Assembly: GCA_949289295.1 (NCBI GenBank)
Contig: CASENM010000043.1
Coordinates: 1 to 33,226 of the forward strand
Direction of reading: 5' to 3'
Length of the DNA stretch: 33,226 bases
Origin: an uncultured Bacteroides sp.
Lineage (GTDB): Bacteria > Bacteroidota > Bacteroidia > Bacteroidales > Bacteroidaceae
Shown here: positions 1 to 10,172 of the stretch, one piece after another
Layout of the letters: each line of letters starts with the position of its first letter
How positions within the stretch are numbered: position 1 is the first letter of the stretch
Made by a program: the position numbers and the translations under genes
The notes under the pieces: generated by a model
The model's database searches: none
Seen by the model: the letters and a program-made list of their open reading frames with translations, nothing else
Told to the model about the DNA's origin: nothing

Positions 1-228
1 GAGATAAAGCGTTATTTGAAAGCATGAGAAATATGGCGCTTCCGAACAGTCCGGCATTTTCTTATCCGTTGCCCGTTCTCGTGCGAGTTTCTTATAAAAA
101 GTTGATAGTCAGATAAATTATTCAAGTCTACAACAAATATATAAAATATTTGCTATGAAAGGGGGAATGTGACTCAAAATAGGAATTGACTATTGATACG
201 AAGCCAGGCCTTGAAAGGTGGCGTGTTC
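1..228. other. Left-edge intergenic stretch, no gene supported
   Basis: This AT-rich stretch holds no coding region I can support. A leftward -7-like box (TATATTTG read on the minus strand) lies at 134-141. It suggests a promoter for a gene off the left edge. The first in-frame minus-strand ATG downstream of it that I noticed is at 23-25, which would leave only eight codons in the window, too few to call. Confidence 0.4.
134..141 (-). promoter_or_regulatory. Possible leftward promoter, -7 box
   Basis: The minus strand reads TATATTTG, an exact match to the Bacteroidetes -7 consensus TAnnTTTG. I could not identify a -33 TTTG at normal spacing. The gene it would serve lies outside the window. 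Confidence 0.35.
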
Positions 229-322
229 AAAAAAGCCCCAAAATAGAATCGTTTTTGTGCTGCCGTCGTTCGCTTTGTCTGTGTGGGCATTGCCTGTTGG
301 CGGCTGGATTCCATTTTGGGGC
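229..322 (-). terminator. Rho-independent terminator of the ABC-F gene, with a large loop
   Basis: Arms at 307-322 (GATTCCATTTTGGGGC) and 235-250 (GCCCCAAAATAGAATC) are complementary over 16 positions, with a single G-U type mismatch. A 56-nt loop separates them. On the minus strand the second arm is followed directly by six T (229-234). The structure begins 33 bases after the stop codon of the ABC-F gene, where an intrinsic terminator belongs. The loop is far longer than usual. Confidence 0.7.
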
Positions 323-355
323 CTTCTCTCTTGTTTGTGGGTTGCGCGAAGAATA

Positions 356-1990
<1,635 letters not shown>

Positions 1991-2018
1991 TTATGTGTTT
2001 ATTATCCTTTACGGGGCG

Positions 2019-2026
2019 CAAAGATA
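2019..2026 (-). promoter_or_regulatory. -7 box of the ABC-F gene promoter
   Basis: The minus strand reads TATCTTTG, a match to TAnnTTTG, about 47 bases upstream of the ABC-F start codon. No clear -33 TTTG was found. The box lies in the 300-base divergent region shared with grpE. Confidence 0.6.
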
Positions 2027-2203
2027 CTGATTTTACTTGACATATCCGGAGTCGGGCATGTTTAAATGTGTTTCCGTATGCCGGTGTCCTGATGCCCCGG
2101 TCGGATTCGGCCGGAATCATGTTTGTCGGGATTTCCGGAACCTTTGTAACAGATTTTCAGGCAAAGCTGAGGCTTTTTGTGTGTCAGTGTGGCAGATTTT
2201 TAC

Positions 2204-2211
2204 TATTTTTG
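2204..2211 (+). promoter_or_regulatory. -7 box of the grpE-dnaJ promoter
   Basis: TATTTTTG matches TAnnTTTG and lies 61 bases before the chosen grpE start at 2273. A TTTG at 2176-2179 is a possible -33 element, but the 24-base spacing is longer than typical. The rest of the divergent gap (1973-2272) shows no further gene. Confidence 0.6.
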
Positions 2212-2272
2212 CCGCACTTATGGTGAAAGTTCTGTTCAGGCATAGAATTTGCTGTGGGGAGGACAAGCAAAA

Positions 2273-2896
2273 ATGAAAATAAAAACTAAAGATATGGATA
2301 AGGAAAATCAGAACAAGAACAGCGAAGAGCTGAAAGACAAGAATTGTCAGGCTGACGCTCAGCAGCCTGAAACCGAGAAGGAAGAAAATGTTCAGGCGGA
2401 AGAGAACAAGGACGGGAAGGACCTTTCTCCCGAAGAAAAACTGGCCAAGGAGCTGGAGGATGCCCGGAAAACGATTGAGGAGCAGAAAGACAAATATCTG
2501 CGCCTGTCGGCAGAGTTTGACAATTTCCGCAAGCGTACGATGAAGGAAAAGGCCGAACTGATCAAAAACGGCGGCGAGAAAGCAATCAATGCCATTCTTC
2601 CGGTGCTCGATGATCTGGAACGTGCCTTGCAGAACATGCAGAAGGCGGAAGACGTGAAAGCGATATATGAAGGGGTTGAACTGATTTATCAGAAGTTTCT
2701 GAAAAACCTGCATCAGGAAGGGCTTGAGAAAATGGAGCCGGTGGGCGAGAACTTCGATACGGACTATCATGAAGCCATTGCACTGGTGCCCGCACAGAGT
2801 GAGGACCAGAAAGGGAAGGTGCTCGATTGCGTACAGACCGGCTATAAGCTAAATGATAAGGTGATTCGTCACGCGAAAGTGGTGGTGGCACAATAA
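2273..2896 (+). CDS. grpE: GrpE, nucleotide exchange factor for DnaK
   Basis: GrpE releases ADP from DnaK and works with DnaJ in the cytoplasmic Hsp70 folding cycle. The 207-residue protein has a disordered, very acidic and polar N-terminus (1 to about 55). A long helix follows, with the family pattern DKYLRLSAEFDNFRKRT at about 75-95. The C-terminal beta domain contains DTDYHEAI and GYKLNDKVIRHAKVVV. The ATG at 2273 was chosen over an in-frame ATG at 2249 because GGGGAGG sits just before it. The next ATG (2294, MDKENQ) is also possible. dnaJ follows after 29 bases, so the two form an operon. dnaK is not in the window. Confidence 0.96.
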   Translation: MKIKTKDMDKENQNKNSEELKDKNCQADAQQPETEKEENVQAEENKDGKDLSPEEKLAKELEDARKTIEEQKDKYLRLSAEFDNFRKRTMKEKAELIKNGGEKAINAILPVLDDLERALQNMQKAEDVKAIYEGVELIYQKFLKNLHQEGLEKMEPVGENFDTDYHEAIALVPAQSEDQKGKVLDCVQTGYKLNDKVIRHAKVVVAQ

Positions 2897-2925
2897 GGAC
2901 AGTAATTTCTAGATAAGGTATAGTT

Positions 2926-4095
2926 ATGGCGAAGAGAGATTACTACGAAGTGCTGGAGGTGGCGAAGACGGCCACGGCTGATGAGATTAAGAAAGCGTAC
3001 CGGAAAAAGGCTATCCAATATCATCCGGACCGGAATCCTGGTGACAAGCAGGCCGAAGAAAAATTTAAGGAGGCGGCTGAGGCGTATGAGGTGTTGAGCA
3101 ATCCTGATAAGCGGGCGCGCTATGACCAGTTCGGATTTGCCGGAGTGGACGGGGCGGCCGGTGGAGGCGGTTTCGGCGGTTTCGGTGGACAGGGCATGTC
3201 AATGGATGACATCTTTTCGATGTTCGGCGATATTTTCGGCGGGCGTGGCGGTTTCGGCGGTTTCGGCGGAGGATCGCAACCCCGTCAGCGCAAGTTCCGC
3301 GGCTCGGATTTGCGTGTAAAGGTGAAACTGTCGTTGAAAGACATTTCTACGGGGGTAGAGAAGAAGTTCAAACTGAAGAAGTATGTGCAATGTTCGCATT
3401 GTCACGGTACGGGTGCCGAAGGCAGCGGAGGGGTTGAAACATGTCCTACCTGTCACGGCACGGGCAGTGTGACCCGAACCCAGCAGAGCATATTCGGCAT
3501 GATGCAGACTCAGACTGTGTGCCCGCAGTGCGGAGGGGAAGGGAAAATCATCAAAAACAAGTGTAAGGAATGTAACGGCGAAGGAATCGTGTATGGCGAA
3601 GAGGTTGTGACGGTGAAAATCCCGGCCGGAGTGGCCGAAGGCATGCAGGTGACCATCAACGGCAAGGGAAATGCAGGCAAGCACAACGGAGTGCCGGGCG
3701 ATTTGCTGGTATTGGTTGAAGAGGAGAAGCATCCGGAGCTGATACGTGATGAGAGCGACTTGATATACAATCTGTTGCTGAGTGTGCCGACAGCTGCGCT
3801 GGGAGGTACGGTAGAGATCCCGACCATCGACGGAAAGGCGAAAATCAAGATTGAACCGGGTACGCAGCCGGGCAAGGTGCTTCGTCTGAGAGGCAAGGGA
3901 CTGCCGAACATCAACAGCTACGGATACAGCACCGGGACGGGCGACTTGCTGGTGAACGTAAGCGTATATATTCCCGAGACATTGACGAAAGAGGAGCGTC
4001 AGGCACTTGAAAAATGGCAGGAAGCCGAAAACTTCAAACCGAACATGACTTTGAAGGAAAAGATATTCAAGAAGTTCAGAAGTCTGTTCGACTGA
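2926..4095 (+). CDS. dnaJ: Chaperone protein DnaJ (Hsp40, class I)
   Basis: This co-chaperone delivers unfolded proteins to DnaK and stimulates its ATPase. The 389-residue protein has the full class I layout. A J domain (1-70) carries HPD at 33-35. A long Gly/Phe-rich linker (about 76-120) follows. The zinc-binding domain has four Cys repeats ([32 protein letters not shown]). Two C-terminal substrate-binding beta domains complete it. All Cys pairs are intact. The gene is cotranscribed with grpE and followed by a strong terminator. Confidence 0.98.
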   Translation: MAKRDYYEVLEVAKTATADEIKKAYRKKAIQYHPDRNPGDKQAEEKFKEAAEAYEVLSNPDKRARYDQFGFAGVDGAAGGGGFGGFGGQGMSMDDIFSMFGDIFGGRGGFGGFGGGSQPRQRKFRGSDLRVKVKLSLKDISTGVEKKFKLKKYVQCSHCHGTGAEGSGGVETCPTCHGTGSVTRTQQSIFGMMQTQTVCPQCGGEGKIIKNKCKECNGEGIVYGEEVVTVKIPAGVAEGMQVTINGKGNAGKHNGVPGDLLVLVEEEKHPELIRDESDLIYNLLLSVPTAALGGTVEIPTIDGKAKIKIEPGTQPGKVLRLRGKGLPNINSYGYSTGTGDLLVNVSVYIPETLTKEERQALEKWQEAENFKPNMTLKEKIFKKFRSLFD

Positions 4096-4124
4096 TATCC
4101 TTCATGATAAATTATACGGAGAAG

Positions 4125-4164
4125 GCCGCTCGAAATGTGTGTATACATTTCGAGCGGCTTTTTT
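4125..4164 (+). terminator. Rho-independent terminator after grpE-dnaJ
   Basis: A perfect 14-bp inverted repeat (GCCGCTCGAAATGT at 4125-4138 with its complement at 4145-4158) encloses a 6-nt loop and is followed by six T (4159-4164). It starts 29 bases after the dnaJ stop. Confidence 0.93.
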
Positions 4165-4268
4165 GAATTTGGACGGAGAGTAGGTTAAAATTTTTATAGA
4201 ATGGGCTTCCCCTACTGAATAATATTAAAAAGCCGGGTGGAACGGACAAATTCAGAAGAATATTTCGT

Positions 4269-4276
4269 TATCTTTG
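4269..4276 (+). promoter_or_regulatory. -7 box upstream of the small secreted protein and folC
   Basis: TATCTTTG matches the Bacteroidetes -7 consensus, 49 bases before the chosen start at 4326. It supports starting at 4326 rather than the ATG at 4293, which lies only 16 bases past the box. Confidence 0.6.
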
Positions 4277-4325
4277 AAAACGGATGAATTAATTGTCTGT
4301 ATTGACTAATGATGCTTGTCTGCTT

Positions 4326-4961
4326 ATGAAAACATATATATGGATTGCGTTTTTTTCGCTGTTCGTAGGGTATGCGTCGGCACAGGAAAAGGGATTGCCT
4401 GTACGGGCCGATTCGCTTTCTGCCGCAGCGCGGGTGGAAAATGATTCGCTGAGTGTACCGCTTGCAGCTCCAGTTCCCGCTTTCGATGTGGCACCGTTCA
4501 GCATGTATGGTATGTCGCCGTACGGATACGGATATATGAACTGGGAGCTCCATGAAGGATTTAACGCCTCGATAGGCATGAATGTGACATTCAGTCCGGA
4601 CAAGTACGCTCCGTCGGGAGTCGGGTTCGGCCAGAATGCTGCTTTTATGTATGCGGTACCGTTGACCGAGCGTTTCAGTGTGGCAGGCGGTATCTATGCC
4701 TCCAATTTCAACTGGGGGACTTTCAGCTGCAGAAATGTGGGTTTCGCGGGGGTGGCCGCTTTCAAAGTCAACGACCGCATCAGCGTATATGCTTACGGCA
4801 ACAAGTCGTTCATGCCCAGGCGTCCGCTCCCGTATTATCCTTTGCCCGCTTTTGCTCCCGACCGTTTGGGAGGCATGGTCAACTTCAAGCTCGGCGAGAG
4901 TGCTTCCATCAGTGTGGGAGTGGAAGGCATCAGGCAGTCTGACGTATATTACTGGCGGTAA
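4326..4961 (+). CDS. Small exported protein, probably outer-membrane or surface, function unknown
   Basis: I do not recognise the family. The 211-residue product starts with a clear signal peptide (MKTYIWIAFFSLFVGYASAQ, probable cleavage after about residue 20). A low-complexity segment follows, with a run of Tyr, Gly and Met (about 60-76). The remainder has alternating short hydrophobic and aromatic strands (NASIGMNVTF, FMYAVPLTERFSVAGGIYASNF, GVAAFKVNDRISVYAYGN, GGMVNFKLGESASISVGVEG), the pattern of a small beta-barrel or beta-sandwich. No lipobox is present. The start at 4326 was chosen because the ATG at 4293 would place a polar extension before the signal peptide. folC begins 15 bases after the stop, so the two are probably cotranscribed. 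Confidence 0.8.
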   Translation: MKTYIWIAFFSLFVGYASAQEKGLPVRADSLSAAARVENDSLSVPLAAPVPAFDVAPFSMYGMSPYGYGYMNWELHEGFNASIGMNVTFSPDKYAPSGVGFGQNAAFMYAVPLTERFSVAGGIYASNFNWGTFSCRNVGFAGVAAFKVNDRISVYAYGNKSFMPRRPLPYYPLPAFAPDRLGGMVNFKLGESASISVGVEGIRQSDVYYWR

Positions 4962-4976
4962 TCAAATATTCAAATC

Positions 4977-6263
4977 ATGAATTATCAGGAAACACTTACA
5001 TATCTATATGAAAGCGCACCTCTTTTCCAGCAGGTGGGCAAGGAGGCGTATAAAGAAGGATTGGCAAACACTTATGCATTGGATGAACATTTCGGCCATC
5101 CTCATACACGGTTCCATACCGTTCATGTGGCCGGAACCAACGGTAAAGGCTCTTGCTCGCACACGATTGCGGCCATCCTTCAGGCATCGGGTTACCGGAC
5201 GGGGCTGTACACTTCACCCCATCTGGTGGATTTCCGTGAACGGATCCGTGTAGACGGCAAACCGGTGCCGGAAGAGTATGTGGTGGATTTCGTGGAGAAG
5301 CACCGTCATTTTTTCGAACCTTTGCACCCTTCCTTCTTTGAACTGACCACTGCCATGGCTTTTGCTTACTTTGCCGAGCAGAAAGTGGATGTGGCCGTTG
5401 TGGAAGTCGGTTTGGGAGGACGTCTGGACTGTACGAACATCATCCGGCCGGATCTTTGTGTGATTACGAACATCAGTTTCGACCATGTGCAGTTTTTGGG
5501 TGATACATTGGCCAAGATTGCTTCGGAAAAGGCCGGAATCATCAAGACGGGTGTGCCGGTGGTTATCGGGGAAACGACTCCTGAAACCAGGCCGGTTTTT
5601 CTCAAGAAGGCGGAAGAAATGGATGCGCCCATTTTCTTTGCTGAAGAGGAAAGGCAACTGCTGGACGCAGGGCATGATACAGACGGTGCTTATCTTTACC
5701 AGACAGTCCGTTATAAGAACCTGAGGGGGGAACTTCGCGGATTGTGCCAGGAAAAGAATACCAATACGATCCTTTCCGCCATCCGCCTTCTTGTCAAGTC
5801 GGGCTATAGAATCGGTGATGCCGATGTGCGGAAAGGTTTTGCCGGCGTATGCGAACTGACGGGGCTGGCGGGACGTTGGCAGAAATTGCATGACCGTCCT
5901 GTTGTGGTCTGCGATACGGGACATAATGTAGGGGGCATCGCCTATATTGTGGAGCAGCTGAAACTTCAGAAGTGTAAGACTCTCCGTATCGTAATGGGCA
6001 TGGTCAACGACAAGGATGTTTCCGGAGTGTTGTCGATGATGCCTGAAACAGCCCGTTATTATTTCACTCAGGCTAGCGTGAAGCGTGCTCTTCCTGCCGA
6101 GAAAGTCAGGGAGCTTGCCGCCGCGTATGGTTTGGAAGGTGAGGCATATCCGTCTGTGGAAGCAGCATATCAGTCGGCTCTGGACCAATCGGAAGCGGAT
6201 GATTTCATTTTTGTGGGCGGAAGCAGTTTTATCGTGGCCGATTTACTTTCTTTAAACAAATAA
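4977..6263 (+). CDS. folC: Bifunctional folylpolyglutamate synthase / dihydrofolate synthase
   Basis: FolC adds glutamate to dihydropteroate and to reduced folates, completing and retaining the folate cofactor. The 428-residue Mur-ligase-type protein has the P-loop GTNGKGS at 53-59 and the substrate-proximal stretch TGLYTSPHLVDFRERIRV. A typical DVAVVEVGLGGRLDCTN motif follows, then ITNISFDHVQFLG and a C-terminal domain with DTGHNVGG. Length and motif order match the family. It directly follows the small exported protein gene. No terminator is evident after it; galM starts 94 bases on. Confidence 0.96.
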   Translation: MNYQETLTYLYESAPLFQQVGKEAYKEGLANTYALDEHFGHPHTRFHTVHVAGTNGKGSCSHTIAAILQASGYRTGLYTSPHLVDFRERIRVDGKPVPEEYVVDFVEKHRHFFEPLHPSFFELTTAMAFAYFAEQKVDVAVVEVGLGGRLDCTNIIRPDLCVITNISFDHVQFLGDTLAKIASEKAGIIKTGVPVVIGETTPETRPVFLKKAEEMDAPIFFAEEERQLLDAGHDTDGAYLYQTVRYKNLRGELRGLCQEKNTNTILSAIRLLVKSGYRIGDADVRKGFAGVCELTGLAGRWQKLHDRPVVVCDTGHNVGGIAYIVEQLKLQKCKTLRIVMGMVNDKDVSGVLSMMPETARYYFTQASVKRALPAEKVRELAAAYGLEGEAYPSVEAAYQSALDQSEADDFIFVGGSSFIVADLLSLNK

Positions 6264-6307
6264 CTCTTTATCTTTTGGGGGAAATGTTTGGGTTTTTTGA
6301 ATAAAAT

Positions 6308-6349
6308 CTCTTTATTTGCACTAGAATTTTAATGTGTAAATAAAAAGAG
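6308..6349. repeat. Imperfect inverted repeat in the galM leader
   Basis: CTCTTTATTT (6308-6317) and AAATAAAAAGAG (6338-6349) are inverted copies that differ by a two-base A insertion, separated by 20 nt. The repeat ends eight bases before the galM ATG. It could be an operator or an mRNA hairpin. No exact TAnnTTTG box is visible in the folC-galM gap; TATCTTTT near 6270 is a near match. Confidence 0.4.
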
Positions 6350-6357
6350 TTTAATAT

Positions 6358-7452
6358 ATGAATAACACATTCTACAAAGAAGACAATCTAAGCGGCTTGA
6401 AAAGAGCCGATTTTCAGAAATCTGTCGGCGGTAAAGAAACGGATTTATTTATTCTGGCCAACAATGTGGGGGCCGAAGTGGCGGTGACCAATTACGGGGG
6501 AGCCATTCTGGCCATCATGGTCCCGGACAAGGACGGGAAGCTGGCCAACGTGATACAGGGCCACGACAGTATAGACCATGTAATCAACAGCCACGAGCCT
6601 TTCCTGAGCACATTGATCGGGCGGTATGGAAACCGCATCGCCAAAGGCAGGTTCACACTCGACGGCAAGGAATACCAGCTTGCCATCAACAACGGCCCCA
6701 ATTCGCTGCACGGAGGTCCTTCCGGTTTCCATAGCCGCGTGTGGGATGCAGAGCAGACGATCCGGCAGAGCATCACTTTCCACTATCTGTCTGCCGACGG
6801 GGAAGAAGGATTCCCGGGCAATCTGGATGTGACTGTCACTTATACGTTTACGGACGAAAATGAATTGATTCTTACCTATAGCGCGGTCACAGACAAGAAG
6901 ACAATCGTCAATCTTACACACCATGCCTTTTTCAATCTGGCCGGACTGGCCAATCCGACCCCTACAGTGGAAAACAATATTCTGACTTTAAACGCTGATT
7001 TCTATACACCCATTGATGATGTATCCATCACAACAGGGGAAATTGCGAAGGTGGAAGGCACACCGATGGATTTCCGCACTCCGCATACAGTGGGAAGCCG
7101 TATCAACGAACCTTTCCAGCAGCTTGTATATGGAGCTGGATATGATCATTGTTATGTAATCAACAAGGAGGAGGTAGGTACTCTTGCATTTGCCGCCAGA
7201 TGCGTGGAACCGGTGAGCGGCCGTTCGCTCGAAGTCTATACGACCGAGCCGGGCGTGCAGGTCTATACGGCCAACTGGCACAATGGCTTTGAAGGGTATC
7301 ATGGCGCCACTTTCCCGGCCAGAAGTGCCATCTGTTTTGAAGCCCAACATTTTCCCGACTCTCCCAATAAAGGACATTTCCCGTCAGTGGTGCTTGACGC
7401 GGGCGAGGTGTATCATCAGGTGACCGTCTACAAATTCGGTGTTGAAAAATAA
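6358..7452 (+). CDS. galM: Galactose mutarotase (aldose 1-epimerase)
   Basis: GalM interconverts alpha and beta anomers of galactose, supplying alpha-D-galactose to galactokinase. The 364-residue protein has the family motifs in order: GRYGNRIAKG (88-97), NSLHGG with H118, the THHAFFNLAG motif with H188/H189, and the catalytic Glu in CFEAQHFPDSPN (about E329). No signal peptide is present, so it is cytoplasmic, unlike some Bacteroidales mutarotases that are exported. It is the first gene of an operon with the sugar transporter (50 bases downstream) and galK. Confidence 0.95.
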   Translation: MNNTFYKEDNLSGLKRADFQKSVGGKETDLFILANNVGAEVAVTNYGGAILAIMVPDKDGKLANVIQGHDSIDHVINSHEPFLSTLIGRYGNRIAKGRFTLDGKEYQLAINNGPNSLHGGPSGFHSRVWDAEQTIRQSITFHYLSADGEEGFPGNLDVTVTYTFTDENELILTYSAVTDKKTIVNLTHHAFFNLAGLANPTPTVENNILTLNADFYTPIDDVSITTGEIAKVEGTPMDFRTPHTVGSRINEPFQQLVYGAGYDHCYVINKEEVGTLAFAARCVEPVSGRSLEVYTTEPGVQVYTANWHNGFEGYHGATFPARSAICFEAQHFPDSPNKGHFPSVVLDAGEVYHQVTVYKFGVEK

Positions 7453-7501
7453 CTCGTTAGGATAAAAATAATTTCATTACACTTAAATTCTTTAACAAAT
7501 C

Positions 7502-8812
7502 ATGAATCAAGAAAAACAAAAAACAAATGTGGTTGCAGTCATTACCATGATTTTCCTCTTCGGAATGATTGCATTCGTTACCAATCTTGCCGCCCCGATG
7601 GGTATCGTATTGAAGAATCAGTTCTCTGTATCCAATGCGCTTGGAATGCTTGGTAACTTGGGAAACTTTATTGCGTATGCAGTGATGGGTATTCCCAGCG
7701 GTATTTTATTGACTAAAGTAGGTTACAAGAAAACGGCCTTGATTGCGGTTGCCGTAGGTTTCATCGGAGTAGGCATCCAGTATCTTTCCGGACATGCCAG
7801 CCCTTCTTCCGCTTTTGCCGTTTATCTGGCAGGTGCGTTTGTGTCGGGTTTCTCCATGTGTTTGCTCAACTCGGTGGTAAATCCGATGCTGAACAAGCTG
7901 GGCGGTGAAGGTAATAAAGGTAACCAGCTCATCCAGATCGGTGGTTCGTTCAACTCCATCATGGCTACCATTACCCCGATGTTCGTGGGTATCCTTATTG
8001 CTGGTTCGGTAGAAAAGGCTACCATTTCCCAGATTTTCCCGGTGATGTACACGGCTATGGCCATATTTGCTTTTGCGTTTTTCGTTCTTTTGTTTGTAAA
8101 GATACCTGAACCGAATACCACCCAGACAGCCGAACCTATCGGAGTCTTGATGAAAGGTGTGCTTCGGTTCCGTCATTTCGTGTTGGGTGCTGTGGCCATC
8201 TTCGTGTATGTAGGTATTGAAGTGGGCGTGCCGGGTACGTTGAACCTGTTCCTTAACGACCCGATTGAAAAAGGCGGTGCCGGAATCAGCTCCACTATCG
8301 CGGGCTTCGTGGTAGGTACCTATTGGTTGCTGATGCTTGTAGGCCGTCTGATAGGTGCTTCGTTGGGTGCAAAGGTTTCCAGCCGGATGATGATGATCTT
8401 TACTTCAGGAATTGGTTTGATTCTGGTGCTGCTTGCCATATTCTCTTCAACCACTTCGCTGGTCAACCTGCCGGTATTGCAGCAGACAGCGACAGGCCAA
8501 TTGTCGTTCGGGTTGGCTGAGGTGCCGGTCAATGCCATGTATCTGGTGCTCGTAGGTTTGTGTGCTTCCATCATGTGGGGCGGTATCTTCAACCTGGCGG
8601 TTGAGGGACTGGGAAAATATCTTGCGGCTGCTTCGGGCGTATTCATGGTGCTGGTATGCGGCGGTGGTATCCTTCCCCTTATTCAGGGCTGGCTGGCTGA
8701 CGTTGCCGGATTCATGAACAGCTATTGGGTAATTATTTTTGCCTTGGCTTATCTGCTGTTCTACGGCCTGGTAGGTTGCAAGAATGTGAACAAAGATATA
8801 CCGGTCGATTGA
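7502..8812 (+). CDS. MFS sugar transporter, probably galactose/glucose uptake
   Basis: This 436-residue integral inner-membrane protein has about 12 hydrophobic segments. The first spans residues 9-30. A polar central loop follows the sixth segment (around KIPEPNTTQTAEPIG). The MFS loop 2-3 region carries GILLTKVGYKK. Its position between galactose mutarotase and galactokinase, and its likeness to the sugar:proton symporters of Bacteroides gal clusters, point to galactose import. The substrate is inferred from context, not from a specific residue motif. Spacing is 50 bases from galM and 93 bases to galK. Confidence 0.88.
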   Translation: MNQEKQKTNVVAVITMIFLFGMIAFVTNLAAPMGIVLKNQFSVSNALGMLGNLGNFIAYAVMGIPSGILLTKVGYKKTALIAVAVGFIGVGIQYLSGHASPSSAFAVYLAGAFVSGFSMCLLNSVVNPMLNKLGGEGNKGNQLIQIGGSFNSIMATITPMFVGILIAGSVEKATISQIFPVMYTAMAIFAFAFFVLLFVKIPEPNTTQTAEPIGVLMKGVLRFRHFVLGAVAIFVYVGIEVGVPGTLNLFLNDPIEKGGAGISSTIAGFVVGTYWLLMLVGRLIGASLGAKVSSRMMMIFTSGIGLILVLLAIFSSTTSLVNLPVLQQTATGQLSFGLAEVPVNAMYLVLVGLCASIMWGGIFNLAVEGLGKYLAAASGVFMVLVCGGGILPLIQGWLADVAGFMNSYWVIIFALAYLLFYGLVGCKNVNKDIPVD

Positions 8813-8905
8813 CAGACATGAGGATGATGGAGAAGAGGAGAAGAAATCCTGTTCTTCATCGTTCTTGTTATATAACGAATATATTAACCTTTAATTTTTA
8901 TCATT

Positions 8906-10060
8906 ATGGATATAGAATATGTGAGAAGTCGTTTTATCAAACACTTCGACGGCACAACAGGGTCGGTTTATGCATCTCCGGGACGCATCAATTTGATAGG
9001 TGAACATACTGACTACAATGGTGGCTTTGTGTTTCCGGGTGCTGTAGACAAGGGTATGATTGCAGAAATCAAACCTAACGGGACAGATAAAGTACGTGCT
9101 TATTCTATCGATTTGAAGGACTATGTAGAGTTCGGCTTGAATGAAGAAGATGCTCCTAAGGCAAGTTGGGCACGTTATATTTTCGGCGTTTGCCGTGAGA
9201 TGATCAAGCGTGGGGTAGAAGTGAAGGGATTTAATACCGCTTTTGCGGGCGATGTGCCTCTGGGTGCGGGAATGTCTTCATCGGCCGCTTTGGAGTCTAC
9301 CTATGCGTATGCGTTGAACGACCTGTTCGGAGAAAATAAGATTGACAAGTTTGAACTGGCTAAAGTGGGACAGGCTACCGAGCACAACTATTGTGGCGTG
9401 AACTGCGGTATCATGGACCAGTTTGCTTCCGTATTCGGAAAAGAAGGACAGCTGATTCGCCTTGACTGCCGTTCATTGGAATATCAGTATTACCCGTTCA
9501 AGCCGGAAGGTTACCGTCTGGTGCTGGTTGATTCGGTAGTGAAGCATGAACTGGCTTCTTCTGCCTATAACAAACGCCGTCAGAGCTGTGAAAATGTGGT
9601 TGCAGCCATCCAGAAGATTCATCCGCATGTGGAATATCTGAGAGACTGCAATATGGAAATGCTGGGAGAAGTGAAGTCGCAGGTTTCTGAAGAGGATTAT
9701 ATGCGTGCCGAATATGTCATTGAAGAAATCCAGCGCGTTCTCGACGTTTGCGATGCGTTGGAAAGAAATGATTATGAAACCGTAGGGCAGAAGATGTATG
9801 AAACCCACCACGGCATGAGCAAGCTGTATGAAGTGAGCTGTGAAGAACTCGACTTCCTGAATGATGTGGCGTTCGATTGCGGCGTAACCGGCTCGCGTGT
9901 GATGGGCGGTGGTTTTGGCGGTTGTACGATCAATCTGGTGAAGAACGAGCTGTATGAAACTTTCATTTCTACGGCCAAGGAAAGATATAAAGAAAAGTTC
10001 GGGCGCAGTCCGAAAGTTTATGATGTGGTTATCAGTGACGGCTCGCGTAAGCTCTGCTGA
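8906..10060 (+). CDS. galK: Galactokinase
   Basis: GalK phosphorylates alpha-D-galactose at C1 with ATP, the first committed step of galactose use. The 384-residue GHMP kinase shows the galactokinase signature GRINLIGEHTDYNGG (26-40), including E33 and D36. The ATP-binding glycine/serine loop PLGAGMSSSAALE lies at 118-130. The catalytic Asp is D171 in GIMDQFASVFG. A C-terminal GSRVMGGGFGGC motif completes the set. It is the last gene of the operon and is followed by a terminator. galT and galE are not in this window, so the downstream Leloir enzymes must be encoded elsewhere. Confidence 0.97.
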   Translation: MDIEYVRSRFIKHFDGTTGSVYASPGRINLIGEHTDYNGGFVFPGAVDKGMIAEIKPNGTDKVRAYSIDLKDYVEFGLNEEDAPKASWARYIFGVCREMIKRGVEVKGFNTAFAGDVPLGAGMSSSAALESTYAYALNDLFGENKIDKFELAKVGQATEHNYCGVNCGIMDQFASVFGKEGQLIRLDCRSLEYQYYPFKPEGYRLVLVDSVVKHELASSAYNKRRQSCENVVAAIQKIHPHVEYLRDCNMEMLGEVKSQVSEEDYMRAEYVIEEIQRVLDVCDALERNDYETVGQKMYETHHGMSKLYEVSCEELDFLNDVAFDCGVTGSRVMGGGFGGCTINLVKNELYETFISTAKERYKEKFGRSPKVYDVVISDGSRKLC

Positions 10061-10085
10061 TCGTACCATTTCTTGAAGGTAACGG

Positions 10086-10122
10086 GGGAAGAAGACGTGA
10101 CAGTCTTCTTCCCTCTTTTTTT
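10086..10122 (+). terminator. Rho-independent terminator after the galactose operon
   Basis: A perfect 11-bp inverted repeat (GGGAAGAAGAC at 10086-10096, GTCTTCTTCCC at 10103-10113) with a 6-nt loop is followed by a T-rich tract (10114-10122), 25 bases after the galK stop. Confidence 0.93.
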
Positions 10123-10148
10123 GCCTCCGATAAAAATAAACATTTTTG

Positions 10149-10156
10149 TATCTTTG
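10149..10156 (+). promoter_or_regulatory. -7 box of the Crp/Fnr-type regulator
   Basis: TATCTTTG lies 16 bases before the ATG at 10173. An in-frame ATG at 10146 lies upstream of this box and would not be on the transcript, which decides the start. The implied leader is very short. Confidence 0.6.
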
Positions 10157-10172
10157 CAGAAAGAGTGGGTTT

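Noticed and set aside
1-25. Partial leftward gene at the window edge
   Set aside because: Only about eight codons would be inside the window, so coding cannot be judged despite a possible -7 box at 134-141.
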